Positions 22,707 to 35,002 are shown, counted from the first letter of the stretch. The stretch is DNA of 64,000 nucleotides from Rhypophila decipiens (GCA_033297075.1 MU858087.1:124001-188000), one strand, 5' to 3'. A program made the numbers and translations. The notes: generated by a model not told the origin, from the sequence alone.

Positions 22707-24570
22707 TCACAAGCCCCCCCTAAACCTAATCTCCAACCACCGAAAAGGCAGGTACGCAATAGCCGTAACCACAAAAGCCATCTCAAACCCGATATCCCCC
22801 GTGACGGCCGCAATCGGCCCGGTATACCACGGCTCGTTCATCCCGGGCACCAGAAGCGCCAAACTAACCAGCGAAGCACCCAGCGCAGCAACACCCGGCG
22901 GTAACTTCTTGCCCATATCATCCCAGATAGCATGATCAAAAGTTGAATAATCCATCCTCCGAAAAACAACCAGTTCCAAGATCAAGACGGCATCGAAACA
23001 TCCAGCCCAGTATCCAATCACCGCCAGGAAATTCATCAAACTAGTCTCCCACCCCGTCGAGGCAGCCGTGATGGCCAGGGGGATCATGATCGCCATCGTG
23101 ACAATGATGAACACGCTCCTATGTATTCTCGCAAACGGTGGGAGGAGCATCTGCAGATTCAAAGCGATGGAGTACATGGATATGGAGATGTTGCCTATCA
23201 CGCTGAGGGCGAGGAGGACGAGGACGAATGATCCGAACCCGAGGCCTAGCGAGGAGGTGAGGATCGTGTACATCACCCCGCCAATGCCTGTCGTGTGGTA
23301 GGCCGAGGACCAGGACGGGATGGAGGGCACGGCGCCGCCTAGGGATGCGCCGAGTATTAGGAGGGGGATGGAGGGGAGGAGGAGGCCTAGGTAGATGTAG
23401 AGGAATATTTTGAGTCTGGGGGGTTTGTTAGGACTATCTATTTTTGAAATTTGAAAGGAGGGAAATGGAAATGGGAAAAAGGAAAAGGAAATCTTTTACT
23501 TGGAAACACCCTTTGGTTTGTGATAGATGCTGTAATCCGAGGTTACTCCGCCAAAGGTGATGAAATACCCGGCTATCAGGCCGCCATAAGACAGGATCTG
23601 GGAGGGCGCGGCTGGGGCTGGGGGCTCGCTCTGGAGGTGTAGATACTTGGCTCCGCAACCGACGGCGATTGTCAGCGCGATCAGATTAGGGATCCATGTC
23701 CAGCGTTCCCAGAAATGGAGGGCTTTGAAGCCCAGCAGAGAGACGGCGAACGAGACAAGACAAGTAATGACGATGCCGATGTTTACGCTCACAGTCTCTG
23801 GGTCTAGGGCGGCGATGGTCTGGCCACCTACGATGGAAGATATAAGGGAGAAGCCGGTTATTGTGGCGGCGTTGAGGAGCAGGGGCACTGTTACTAGATA
23901 TCGGCTTGAACAGGAGGGAGCAATTGTCAATTTTGTAAACAATGTAAGGATCGGAAGACTGAGCATGACTGGCAGGGGTGGTAATAAATGGAGGGCCTCA
24001 CCCAAACGAGTATCGTGCCTGAACAAGCTGTCGCATGCCCGTCTCCATCCCACCTATTCCCATGAATGCGGGAGGGATACAGGTGAGCATCCCGAAGAAG
24101 AGAATGACCAGGGAAGAGTCTCGAAGACTCAGGCCAAATTCTAGTGTCGCCAGCATACCAGTAGGAACTCTGCAATAGTAAATAAATCATGTTAAAAGAT
24201 CAGTCGCATCAAAGGGGTTGGAATATCCTCACGGCAAGAGACACAAAAGGCAAGTGAAAAACACAGTGAACAAGTTGCTGTACTGGGTCGATGTACGCTG
24301 ATCGACTGGGACAGGCTGAATCCCATTGCCTTCGAGGCCGGCATTCAACAAGAACCGGTGCCATCTTGTAGTCTTGTTCGCGCCCGGGTCAGTCTGGTAG
24401 ACTTGATCGTCGTTCAAGGCAGATTCCAAAGGGCTGTGATGCTCGTGAGTGCTGGCGTGCCTTTCTCCGTCCAATTGGGATTTTCGTGGAAAAGAACTAG
24501 AGTCTTGCTTTTCCAGATCATGGCGTTCGTCCCTCGTTGTATGGGAGATGGACGAGGTAGACGAAGACAT
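22707..24570 (-). CDS. Purine-cytosine permease, Fcy2/FcyB family
   Basis: A plasma-membrane proton symporter of the NCS1 family that takes up cytosine, adenine, guanine or hypoxanthine. Four exons, 24570-24233, 24169-24002, 23904-23500 and 23415-22707, give 539 aa with about 12 membrane segments. The first 85 residues are cytosolic, charged and His/Ser-rich. Marks: GLEGNGIQPVPVDQRT; FGLSLRDSSLVILFFG; PPAFMGIGGMETGMRQ leading to ARYSFGRYLVTVPLLLN across an intron; WIPNLIALTIAVGCGAKY; YFITFGGVTSDYSIYHKP; GNISISMYSIALNLQ; and FRRMDYSTFDHAIWDD near the end. The start is the ATG at 24570. The gene converges on RIB7 across 266 bp. The exact substrate is not readable. Confidence 0.92.
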
Positions 24571-26325
24571 GTTCAGGAGCAGGTATAGACAAGCGGAAAG
24601 TAAAAGCAAGTGTGTGATAGTTCGGTGATGATCGAGCGTGTATTGGGGATCGTCGAGGAAGCGGAAGAAGTCTTGGTTTTATAAATGCCCAGGTATTTCG
24701 CTTCATCTCTGCTGCTGTCCTTTCTGATTCTCCTGACTTTCCTACTGGGCAAGATTAGACAGAGCAAGAGAAACTGGGATAGTAGATACACCAGTCACTG
24801 CGTCACTGTCTCTCACGGTCCGCGGACAAGTTTCGACAAGACTCACTCTGACCGAGTTCAATGTCTTGAAGAATAAGTACGCCCTGGCGGACGCGAGGTG
24901 CCCGCTTGTACTACAAGAGTATGTACGGGTTTCCTGACCCTCCTTCACGACGCTGGTCTAGAACCGAACTGAGTCTGAAGGTGTGGAGAGGTAAGCAGCC
25001 GATGAGGAAGATGTTCGCAGATAAGGTCAGCAATATTGACGACCATGGCCAGCAGTTTGTTTGAGAGACTAGGGCGTGACAAAGAAAATAAATCATTCTT
25101 CCGGTCTGTATGCCGAGTTGGATGTGCGCTGTTGTACATGACATCTGAGCTAGACACGTGTGGGATTAGTGGGAAACGTTCTGGGAGCACGAAGGAGAAG
25201 GGGCGGGGGAGCTAATGCCAGCGTTATCACAGAGAGACTACCGGCTTCGCTCTTTCGTCTGTGCCGTTGTCACGTATCTTTGGTGTTCCTCCGCGCAGTC
25301 CGGCCATAGCGACCGAGCCGGACGGATATCCAAGATATAGCCTCGGCCCAATATCCGGACATGAGGTTGGGTCTTCCCGTCTTGGATTGGACATAACCTG
25401 GAAGAACCTATAGTCCCAGAACCAAGCGAAAGGAACTCAGACGCGCCCTTGAGCCGCAAAGGACTCTGCAGCTCCAGTCAACTCCAGGCTGCCGGTAACG
25501 AAAGTACCTGTCTGTTACTAGTGGCGGCCGCTCCCCAGGATGACGTTGAATCAACCTTCAACCAGTGCTTGGGGACCGCTTGGCTATAACCCGTACACTG
25601 GCCCCCACAGACATGCATGTTGTGCGACACACGGCCACCAGGACTGCCTGGCGACGAGGATGGTGTTGCTTATGTCAGATATTGGTGCAGAGGCAGATAA
25701 GTTCCACGAGGCAACGCAAATTCCGTATGACCATCGAGAGAGACCGGCTCGAGAACCATCCCATTGCTCCTTGACCTCTGGGTGAGCCGCAGTGAAGGTT
25801 CCGACGAATATTTGATGATCTTTCTGTAAGCTGTCGTCGAGTGCTGGCAGGAGCGGCTGTCACCAAATCGTGTGCATAGCTCATCAGAAGGCACGAATGA
25901 ATCCAGGCTGGCTCACTTGAGGTTGTTATGTCTTTGTAGGTAGAGTTGACTTGAAGTCTGAACCACAGCTGTAATCACAAGGCCCGCATGACAAGCGGTG
26001 CTCAGGGTTAGGGTTGTCGCAGATGCCATGAAACCTTAGCGGCTGGAAACCACCCCGCCAACTGCTACAGTACAAACAACTGCGCCGCCGCCAAAGACGA
26101 CAACGACACAACGAGGATCAACCCAACTTGGACAGTTGACAACAACGGACGAGTACGACGAATATCTATTTGGCGATACACGAACTTGTAGTGCGAAATT
26201 CGTGACTCCCTCAGCTGGCACCTGGCACCGCTCTTGGTATCCCCGACAACTGAAATTCGTTTGCGCTGCGGTATTCGCTTCCGAGGCACTGGGGCTAGAG
26301 CTGGCTCTCTCCCAAGACCGCAGCG
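24571..26325. promoter_or_regulatory. Divergent promoter region of the permease and SEC1
   Basis: 1.75 kb with no supported gene. It contains GGTTAGGGTTGT at 26006-26017, 309 bp before the SEC1 start. Open frames near 25540-25785 and 26065-26397 match nothing I know. Confidence 0.45.
26006..26017 (+). promoter_or_regulatory. GGTTAGGGTTGT motif upstream of SEC1
   Basis: The same 12-mer occurs at 6882-6893 and 29194-29205, all on the plus strand. Here it lies about 310 bp upstream of the SEC1 ATG. It is a telomere-like Tbf1-type core; function inferred. Confidence 0.4.
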
Positions 26326-28868
26326 ATGGACAACGGCATATCGATCATCAAGGAGCAGCAGAAAGGTGCGCCCGTTGGAGAACTGGGTAGAAAACATGTA
26401 ACTGATACGCCGGCGTAGCTATCATCGACACGGTCAAAAATATCACCAGAGGCGATGTAAGAATGCTTGGTCCCAGATACGCCCGCCAAAACCAAGAACT
26501 AACAGCCCCGCGCCGGTTCAGTGGAAGGTTCTGGTTCTAGACCAACAATCCAAAGCCTTGATTGACAATGCTGTCAAAGAAGATGAAATCCTCAACCATA
26601 ACATTGCCAGTATGTCGGGCATTTCAACCCCATCTCGGCCATGCGGGTCAGTCGCTAATGGGAGGCAGCCATCGAGCTCATCGAGGAGCGGAGAGAGATG
26701 AACCAGACGATGGATGCCATCTACATCCTCTCACCATTGCCGCATATTGTCGAGTGTCTCTTGGCCGACTTCGAACGCCGACGGTACAGGAAAGCTTTCC
26801 TCGTCTGGATCGGGGTCCCTAGCCCAGATCTCAACCGTCGCCTCCAACCGGCTCGGCAGCAGATAGCAGGTCAGATAACCCCCTGAAGCCGCCGAATACC
26901 GATCTGTCTTTTTGCCTTTCTTGGAGTGAATTGCCCCTTTTCTAACCCAAACAGTACCGTCACAACCATGGCCCCAGGCTCGGTATAACCGCCTATCCTT
27001 ATGACTGACCAACCCGTCTTCTAGGTTTTGAATCACTATTCATCGACTTCGTCCCTCAGGAATCACATCTTATCACCTTCCGAGATCCATGGGCTTTCCC
27101 CATATTCTACCATCCAGCATGTAACGATTTAGTGGCAACTTATATGCGAGAGTTGGCGGCAAAGGTATGTATGGGTGGAATGGTCAGTCTGAGAGATTTA
27201 TGCTAACCGAGCTAGATCGCTGCCATTTGCATCACATTGGGCGAAATGCCCAAGATACGATTTTACTCGCCCAAAACTGCCACACATGAAGCTAGCGTGC
27301 TGTGCTCGCACCTGGCACGCTTTGTACAAAAAGAACTTGACGACTTTAGGGAATGGGATCCTAACTTCCCTCCCCAAAGCTCGCGACCGCAGGGTATTCT
27401 ACTGATTACAGACAGGACCATGGACCTGATGGCGCCTCTCCTCCATGAGTTCACTTATCAAGCGATGGCCCATGATCTGTTACCGATCAAGGATTCCATC
27501 AGGCCGACGTACCACATGACTATCAACGAAGGAACGCCTGCGGCTGAGGAGAAGGATGCTGAGCTTAGCGACAAAGACAAGGTCTGGGTCGAAAACCGAC
27601 ATCGCCATATGAAAGATACAATCGACAAGCTCATGGGAGACTTCCAGAGGTTCCTGGACCAAAACCCCAACTTTACAGACAAGAATCAGGACACGACCAG
27701 TTTAAACGCCATCAAGGACATGTTGGCAGGCTTACCCCAGTTCCAGGAGATGAAGGAAGCCTATTCGCTGCATCTCACCATGGCCCAGGAGTCGATGAAC
27801 ATCTTCCAGAAACACAAACTGCCCGACATTGCATCGGTGGAGCAAACCATGGCGACCGGCCTGGATGAGGATTTGAAGAAGCCCAAAAATGTTTTGGATG
27901 AGGTGGTGAGACTCCTGGATGATGCCGATGTCACTCCCCTGGATCGACTGCGGCTGATAGCCACCTACGTCTTGTACCGTGACGGTGTCATCTTTGAAGA
28001 CATCAAGAGACTCTTGGCACATTCGGGCCTCCCACCGGCAGAATCGGGGAAGATCATCAATCTTGAACTTCTTGGCGCACAACCTGTCCGTCCATTGAAA
28101 GGGTTCCGTCCGCCTCCACCACCCCTATTCCCACGCAATACTAAAAACATTGCACAAAGCGAAGAATACGCCTTGTCCCGCTTTGAGCCCGCGGTCAAGC
28201 ATATGCTGGAGGACGCTTGCCGGGGCGTTTTGGACCAAACTATTTTCCCCTATACAATTCCTCCGGCTGATCCAAACGAAGAGGCACTCGCTGCCCAGGG
28301 TTCACTTCGCTCAGCGGCGCCGAGATGGGCATCGGCAAATCGGCGACAGGTGGAAAACCGGCAGCGCATCATTGTCTTTGTGGCCGGCGGGGCCACTTAT
28401 TCGGAGTCGCGTGCCTGCTACGAGCTTTCGGAAAAGCTAAATAAAGACGTCTTCCTCGCCACCACACATATGCTGACGCCTAATTTGTTCCTGAGACAAG
28501 TTGGTGATTTAACTGTCGATCGGAGACGGCTTGATCTCCCGCAGGATAGGCCCAAGCCACGGGCACCAGCTCATATCCATGAGCGTCCCGCCCCTCCGCA
28601 GGCTCCCCGACCTCCCCCTGGCGCACAACAGCAACGACCACCACCGGGAGCTGCGCCTGCTAGTGGACCGCGGCCGCCAACCAAGGCGCTCGGTGCCATG
28701 ACAATTAGTAGCGGAGGAGGCGGCGGCTCGTCGATGACTAGCAGCAGCAGTAGTCGTCCCCAAGAGGGGATGCCCGCCGCTGGGGGCAGCGATGGAAAGG
28801 CAGGGAAATTGTCAAAGGACAAGGAGAAGAAGAAACGAAATATTTTTGGAATCAAGAAATCACATTGA
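26326..28868 (+). CDS. SEC1: Sec1, SM-family exocytosis protein
   Basis: Sec1/Munc18 proteins clasp syntaxin-type SNARE complexes and promote vesicle fusion at the plasma membrane, in fungi mainly at growing tips and septa. Six exons, 26326-26365, 26419-26456, 26522-26609, 26669-26869, 27025-27164 and 27216-28868, give about 719 aa, close to yeast Sec1. Marks: SIIKEQQKAIIDTVKN at the start; WKVLVLDQQSKALIDN; TMDAIYILSPLPHIVECLL; GFESLFIDFVPQESHL; the core QGILLITDRTMDLMAPLLHE; FTYQAMAHDLLPI; RRQVENRQRIIVFVAGGATYSE; and the C-terminal YELSEKLNKDVFLATTHMLTP. After residue 610 comes a Pro-rich then Gly/Ser-rich tail ending in a Lys-rich motif (KDKEKKKRNIFGIKKS), typical of filamentous fungi. The short first exons are confirmed by in-frame joins. 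Confidence 0.93.
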
Positions 28869-29461
28869 AGGTAATGGAGAATGGGACAAGGAAACTGCAT
28901 ATTCACGACCGCTCCATCTATATGATTCCCCCTGGTGGGCTAGACGGCTCTAGAGAAATCAAGTCGAGAACTAATTAAGCCATTGCCAGGCGTTAGCTGT
29001 GACATGCCTGATATTTAATCTCTCCAAGTGTACTTGACCCCTGGGCAGGCCCAACCTTGACCGTGATTCAGCACTTACTACGCGATAATGCATATTTCAT
29101 CATAAATCGGGATCAATTAATAACATTTAATCTCGGCTTTTCACTGCGGTTCGTCGTGCAGATACCTCTTCAAGCAGTTGTTGAGAGGGAGAGGGTTAGG
29201 GTTGTCCCCGCTGGCGTCTGCAAGCTTCTCTTGGCGTTCGACCCACAAGCTGTTTAAAATGTGGGGCTGTCGGTTCGCCAACTGCACCAGCACAGCGTCG
29301 CGAGCTCTCCTGCAAGTGCATCGAAAAGATATTGCGAAACATTGAACAACACCCCACGAGCTGGAATACCCCAAGACAAAATTCGAGATATATACAACCT
29401 ACGCGCAAAGGGCAACATCCACAAGACCAACCAGTGATTTTGCCTAGCCGAGTTGCCCAAG
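28869..29461. other. Spacer between SEC1 and CDC73, same strand
   Basis: 593 bp containing the SEC1 3' UTR and the CDC73 promoter. A TTAGGGTTG motif sits at 29194-29205. No gene seen. Confidence 0.5.
29194..29205 (+). promoter_or_regulatory. GGTTAGGGTTGT motif upstream of CDC73
   Basis: Third copy of the 12-mer, 257 bp before the CDC73 start codon and in the same orientation as at SEC1. Function inferred from the Tbf1-type core. Confidence 0.4.
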
Positions 29462-30762
29462 ATGGCGACAACGCAAGACCCGCTCCTCCTGATGCGGGAG
29501 GCGATCAGAACGAACAGCGCAATGATACCGACGACATCGGCCGACAACCTGGACGCGCCCGTCGAAGTACCGATTCCCCAAGCTACCCACCTGGTGTTTT
29601 CACAATCTCCCAGAGTCGCCCTGCCGATCGACACGCCGACGCGCTTCGTGAACAATGAGAACAAAACCATTGACCTGCGGAGCTGCTTCTTCGTCTGGTC
29701 CGTCCGCGAATCAACATTTCCAAGTTACAACGCGGCAGCTGCCAAACTCAGCGAAGAGCTCCCCGGCGATGGATCAGTCTACTCCTTCGCCTGGGTCGAG
29801 CGTCTCGAACTGATTGCGTACCTCGAAGGCTCGAGCGAGGAGAGCGAGTTTATCAAGCGCCTCCCCGGCGACAAGGACGGCGCAGCTGCAGCTTCTGCTA
29901 CCTCAACCGCTGCACTCAAGGCCGCGCCAGCGGCAGGGCAGGCAAGATCAGGTCGCGGAACTCTTGATCCAAGGTTATTACAAATCTACAATGGCGAGCG
30001 TCGCATGGGTGATAGGAACACAGTGCTGCGTGGAATCAAACCTACCGTGAGTCCCTCACCCCGGAGCTGTTAATATCCAGAAACTCTGTTCTAACTGGTT
30101 CCTTGTTCCAGGATTTCTCCCACGTCCGGAAGCTCGCGCAGCTCTTTATGGCGCGAAAGCCGAGCCCATCGGCAACCAACATTGCCAACAACCCAGCCCT
30201 TGCCCTAAACCAAAAACCACAAAGACGACCCGACCCAATCATCCTCCTCTCGCCCTCGGCCTCTGCGTTGCTGCGCCTGTCCAATGTGAAGTCGTTCCTC
30301 GAAAACGGCCGGTACACGCCAACCGACCGCAGCTCAACAGCATCGATGCTCCACATCTCCCGCCTGATGAAGGACATCGACCCGAACCGACCCATGCGAT
30401 TCATCCTCGTCGAGGGACCAGAGCAGTTCAGACCAGAATACTGGAACCGCGTGGTGGCGGTGTTCACAACCGGCCAGGCCTGGCAGTTCAAGAATTACCG
30501 CTGGAGCAACCCGACCGAGCTGTTCCGGCACGTGCAGGGAATCTATCTGGGCTGGAGAGGCGAGCCGGCGCCGGAGACGGTCCGCGCGTTTGGGCACCGT
30601 GTGCTCTCGTGCGCGGTCGAGAAGTGGCGGGATCCTACGGCCCCTGGGGCGGAGCAGAGTCGTTGGCGGGACAGGGAGGTGGTGGAGAGTATCTGGAAGG
30701 CGATCGAGGCGAATATGCGCACCAAGGGGTGGAGGAAGGATGCTGCGCCGACTTCTATCTAG
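29462..30762 (+). CDS. CDC73: Cdc73, Paf1-complex subunit
   Basis: Cdc73 (parafibromin) is part of the nuclear Paf1 complex, which travels with RNA polymerase II and supports histone H2B ubiquitination, H3K4 methylation and 3'-end processing. Two exons, 29462-30046 and 30112-30762, give 411 aa; yeast Cdc73 has 393. The N-terminal part shows DPLLLMREAIRTN, TRFVNNENKTIDLRSCFFVW and YNAAAAKLSEELPGDGSVYSFAWVERLELIAYLEG, the conserved fungal N-domain. The C-terminal Ras-like domain shows RPDPIILLSPSASALLRLSN, VKSFLENGRYTP, RPMRFILVEGPEQFRPEYWN, RVVAVFTTGQAWQFKNYRW and FRHVQGIYLGWRGE. An Ala-rich linker of about 25 residues separates the two. Start choice: the first ATG of the frame, with GCCCAAG before it. 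Confidence 0.94.
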
Positions 30763-31492
30763 AAATGTGGTGCCAAGTTTCGTGCTTGGCGGGCCATTCA
30801 TTGTTTATGCAAATACACCACATAGCCGGAACATCTGTACATCCATCCCTTGGCTGGGCTGGCTTTGAGGATGGCGTTTTTATTCACATAGCACTTGGGG
30901 GTTTTGTACAGTATGTTTTAGTTTATTCATTTTCAGGCCTGGGATTTAACTAGGTAGGGTAGATTGGGTTTTTAAATGGCGCCGGGGGCTGGTGACTAAG
31001 ATTTTCTGGGAGTTGGGAGCTTGCTTGCTTGCTTGCTTGCTTGCTTGTTGGGTTTTCTTCTGGTGTTTTCTTAGATGTGAGAATGCAAAAATAAGTGAGC
31101 GGTTGTCGTTCGTTCATGATTCATATATGCCATTATCGACGAGTTTAAAGTGTTGAGTATGCCAACTGAGATGAGAATATCGCTTGCTGTATGTCATTGT
31201 GACAAGCTGACTTGTATGAAAAGAAACATAATTACTACCTTACATTACCAAACTGTGCGCCTCGCTGTTGCCATGTTCATTCCTAATCCCAATTCCGTGC
31301 TATACCGCTCATCAAGCACTCCAAGCCAGCCCAGACAATAAACCAATATATTCATTATTCATTTCCCTTATAATAATATAATTTCCCAACCAACATTTGT
31401 CAATTGAGACTGCCAGAGCAGCGGTTCACCAGCCACTCAGCTAATCTGCAAGCCGCCGTTGGCAGAAGACACTTTCCCAAGTGGCAATCCCA
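30763..31492. other. Convergent 3' spacer with (CTTG)7
   Basis: 730 bp between CDC73 (plus) and the poly-His membrane protein gene (minus). It holds a tetranucleotide microsatellite at 31020-31047 and A/T-rich UTR-like sequence around 31350-31390. Confidence 0.5.
31020..31047. repeat. (CTTG)7 microsatellite
   Basis: Seven perfect CTTG units in the CDC73 3' region. Probably length-polymorphic between strains. Confidence 0.95.
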
Positions 31493-31919
31493 TCAAGTTC
31501 CCCTCCGTTTCCCGCCGCCGCCAGCGGTCGTCCCCTCCCTCTTACCATGATCACGATGATCACGATGATGATGATGCTCATCCTCATCCTCATCATCACT
31601 CCAACAAAACCAGACCAAGCCGGCCAACAAAACCGCCGCACCAGCAAGTAACATGCCGGCCTTCTTTTTCTTCTTGATCCTGCGTTCGTCGTCTTGTTGG
31701 GCTGCTGCTGCTCTTAATCGTGCCCGATGGCGCCGTTCGGATTCCTGCCAGTCGTGGTCCCATGCTTTTGAGCCGTGCACGCTGTATTCCTCCGGTCCGT
31801 CCGAGTCGGAGACATATTCTGGGTAAGTCCTGTGACGGCGGTTTTTAGGTTTTGTGGTGTTGCGGTGGAGGATTACGGCGGCGGATTGGTCGGTTGGTGG
31901 GGGTTGGGATCTTGATCGC

Positions 31920-31954
<35 letters not shown>

Positions 31955-32359
31955 GGAGGAGGAAGATGAAGATTGTCGGGCGAGGATGAGGTCTTTCCCT
32001 GCTGCTGCTGTTGTCGTGGTTATATTACTAGGTGCCTGGGAGGGAGAGCGTCGTCTTCGTCTTCGACTGTCGTTGTCAAAGTCTGAGTCGCTCTCTTCAG
32101 CTTGGCGATTTGTAGGATGGCGGCGGCTTCTCCTTCTGGGTCGTCTCTCTTTGGTGGCTGTTGCCGTTACTGTTGTTGCGTTTGAAAGGGCTGACCGGTC
32201 TGAGTCCGAGTCGTATGGGTCAGGGAATCGTCTGCTGCTGCTGGTGCGTCGGGATATATGAGTCCAGGAAGCATCGCCGTCTTCGTTGTTGATGCTCTCT
32301 TTTCTTTCCCTTCCCCCTCCTCGTCTTCTACTCTTGTGGTGTGGGGCTGGATCCTCCAT
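31493..32359 (-). CDS. Predicted single-pass, poly-His/Arg-rich membrane protein
   Basis: I do not recognise a named family. An intronless 288-aa frame from the ATG at 32359. Residues 1-130 are basic and Ser/Asp-rich with RRRR runs and SDSD acidic patches that look like casein-kinase targets. Residues 136-146 are eleven consecutive histidines, encoded by a CAT run at about 31920-31951. A 20-residue hydrophobic helix (AGMLLAGAAVLLAGLVWFCW, about 234-253) follows a KKKKK stop-transfer-like flank. Then comes a short acidic/His tail (DDEDEDEHHHHRDHRDH). No signal peptide is visible, so the Lys flank suggests a tail-anchored protein with a long cytosolic head. The aromatic YPEYVSDSDGPEEYSVHGSKAWDHDW stretch before the helix is the least low-complexity part. 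The frame is long and coherent, but expression is unproven. Confidence 0.6.
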
Positions 32360-33554
32360 CTTTGAGGTCAAGTTCAGTTCAGCTCATGTGAATCCTGAGC
32401 TCGGGTCGACTGATGAAGAGCCAAGATGGCCGATGGCCACGATGAGCTCAAGCAATGAACCTCAGGTTGAGGTAAAGGGCTATGCCGGGGACTTGTGGAG
32501 GGCAGGGAGGTGAATATGGATGAGGGCAAAAAAAAAGAATCAAGAGTGAAATCGAGCCTTGCGTGGGTAGTCGTCGTAAGTGGGTGACTCAGCTCGTGGC
32601 CATTCACAGCTTGTCAAACGAGGCTGTCAAAATGCACCTTTTGCCCGACAGCTTGGAAAGAGTGGCGAAAGAAGCACTTTCGGCGTTTGCTTGCGTTCCC
32701 AGCTATTCATTCGTACACTACGTCCTTGTCGTTGCTGTAGATGTTGTACAGTTCGAGTTTGTCGGCCTGTCGTTTTGTTGGTTTGTTGGTTTGCCCCGCC
32801 AGCCGGATGAGAAAGCAAGATGATGAAGTAATAATAATCATGAAACCCAACAGCTGTTTGCTGTGTTCTATTTTCTTCTCTTGTTTCTATACAGCCTCGC
32901 CGCATGGCCCGCATGAGCCCCTCATCCTCACACCACACAGCCGAGCGCTGCCCATTCGACGAGAGCCACTCGTCAACAGTGCCCGACCCACCGTTAAGGT
33001 TGTTTGCTGGCTTGTTAGGAGCTTGTCACCTGCCTGTCTGCCTGTCAGGGCTGCCTCTTTTGTGTACAAAAATGTGCATTTGTGCAGCACTATGGTGAGG
33101 GGAGGAGGGTGCTGATTGGATCTAGATGTGCTGTGCTGGCATTGGCATTGGCGGTGAGCTTGGCGCAACATGACGTTGCTTGAATAGCCATGTTCAGTCT
33201 TGAAAATGCTATTTGCTACTTGCTTTCTTGTCTAATTCTTGATATAATCTTTCACTGAAATATTGGAGACATTTTTCTTCTTGTGTTCTGCCCCGTCAAC
33301 ATCCATTAGTCATGGATAGAGTATAGGTACAGAGGAACAAGGAGATAGATGCATCTAGCTTTTTGGTGGCATACCGGTATTATGTTGAACCAGCTCCGAG
33401 CAAGACAGAGATACCCTCTTCAGCAAAAGATGCATTGGAGAGATGTATCTGTCTGACTCTGAATCATCTCGGAAAATGGCCATGGACGCAGGGGCCCGCG
33501 GGCTCAACAAGACATATCTCATATATCTTGAATAATCCTTTGGTCATTTGCTGT

Positions 33555-33573
33555 TATATATATATATATATAT
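33555..33573. repeat. (TA)9 dinucleotide run
   Basis: An uninterrupted TA alternation in the non-coding region. Confidence 0.9.
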
Positions 33574-34491
33574 CTAACGTTTCTTTCTGTTATGGTTGTA
33601 ACTCGGCTGTTTTAGAGCTGTGTTCTAGGCTGTGTTGCCAGTGTTGAGGAGGCGTGTTCCATTGAGTGAACAAGGAGCTCTCTTGCTCAACGATTCCCTG
33701 GGCGCCTCAAAACCCCATCCTCGCTTATGGTTTGCCTCAGAAACAAGCCGGTCGGTCAATGAGTGACTGGACCCTTCACAGTCTAGACAGCATCGGAATC
33801 CGAAGGCATACCAGGTACCCAGCGGCCCACATGTAGCCAGAAATAGGGACGCCAGAGCAGGGAAAAAGTAGCCGAGTTTTGTAGTTGTATACGCATGTCT
33901 GTTATACGACGGTCACCCTGCATCGACACCCGGGACCTCCAGTCACCAACTTCGGCCACGGCACCCTAATGTTCTGACCGCCGGCGAGGATTATAATAGT
34001 CCCTCTGAGTTACACGTGCCTTGAAAGAATACAAGATATATCTTCCGCCTTTTGATTCTCGAGTCTTGAAAGTGAGAAGGTGGTGTAAAGGTCCAGGACA
34101 GGCGCCCAAGGTCGCGCCCTTTGCACCAATGGTTGCAGCTTCTCACCCATCACAGCATGCCCTCTACACAGATGCCGTACGCGGAGAGAGCACTTGATCG
34201 CGGGAGGGGAACCTCAACTCGATTTATTACCTACCTGGAGTGTGTTTATTCTCATGGAATATCCTGATCCCCGGGTAGCTACACGTCACACAAAGGCAAC
34301 TCACGTACACAGGCAGGGCGCCTGGACAACAAGACCAGGGCAGCTGGGGGAGAAGCGGGCGACAGAAAGAAGTAGCCAAGGGACCGAAGGGGGCTCCCAA
34401 GTGGTGGTGGCAAACCAAAACCATAGTTGACGAGGGGCCAACTAGCCGAGTCCAAAGCACCGCAGAAGACGTGAGGTCAACCGTGACGTCT

Positions 34492-34520
34492 TGCAAGCGT
34501 CTGCAAGCGTCTGCAAGCGA
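34492..34520. repeat. 10-bp tandem repeat, three copies
   Basis: TGCAAGCGTC is repeated; the third copy is truncated at TGCAAGCGA. It lies just before the end of the doubtful frame 34526-35002. Confidence 0.85.
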
Positions 34521-34525
34521 CGGTC

Positions 34526-35002
34526 CTACCATGGTCCGACTCGCCAGATCTGAAATTTTTCTTGATTCCTTTGCATACGTAGATAGCCGTCCCGGAGAAG
34601 CTGCCGTGGAATGAGATAGATTGCAGTGGCAGCAGCAAGCAGCCAATTAGCCAGGGCGCAGATCGATCTTGTCGACTGACCGCACCGGCCGACTGCCCGA
34701 CTTCTTGTCTCTGTCGAGCCATAGTAGGTCATGCGGCCATCATGGCGGCCTAGCCGGCGGAGAGACACCGATATGGAGACCGCCTCTGCCCATAGCGTCC
34801 ATTGCGGGTTCATAACCGTTGTACCACCGACTCGGGCTTCGACGGGTGCGTCGGTAGCGGCAGTGCGAATGAATCTGGCTGGCGGTTGGCTCGAGACCAC
34901 AACAGTGTTCCGGACCACGCAAATGGTCGCCCTCGTCGAATGCTTGGACAAAAGGCTGGCGACGGCGACGGCGATGGCAGGGGCTCCCAGGGCCGAGTAC
35001 AA
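34526..35002 (-). pseudogene. Doubtful orphan ORF with coding-like base use
   Basis: A 158-codon frame that starts just after a CCTGCAG acceptor-like site; its first codon is not an ATG. The first 100 codons have strong C/G preference at third positions, unlike the surrounding DNA, and read as an Ala/Val-rich stretch (APAIAVAVASLL) followed by a polar segment. The last part is less convincing. I recognise no family. It may be an exon of an unrecognised gene, a decayed gene, or chance. Confidence 0.2.

Noticed and set aside
31020..31047. Telomere-type or satellite array
   Set aside because: Only seven CTTG units; an ordinary microsatellite in a 3' region.
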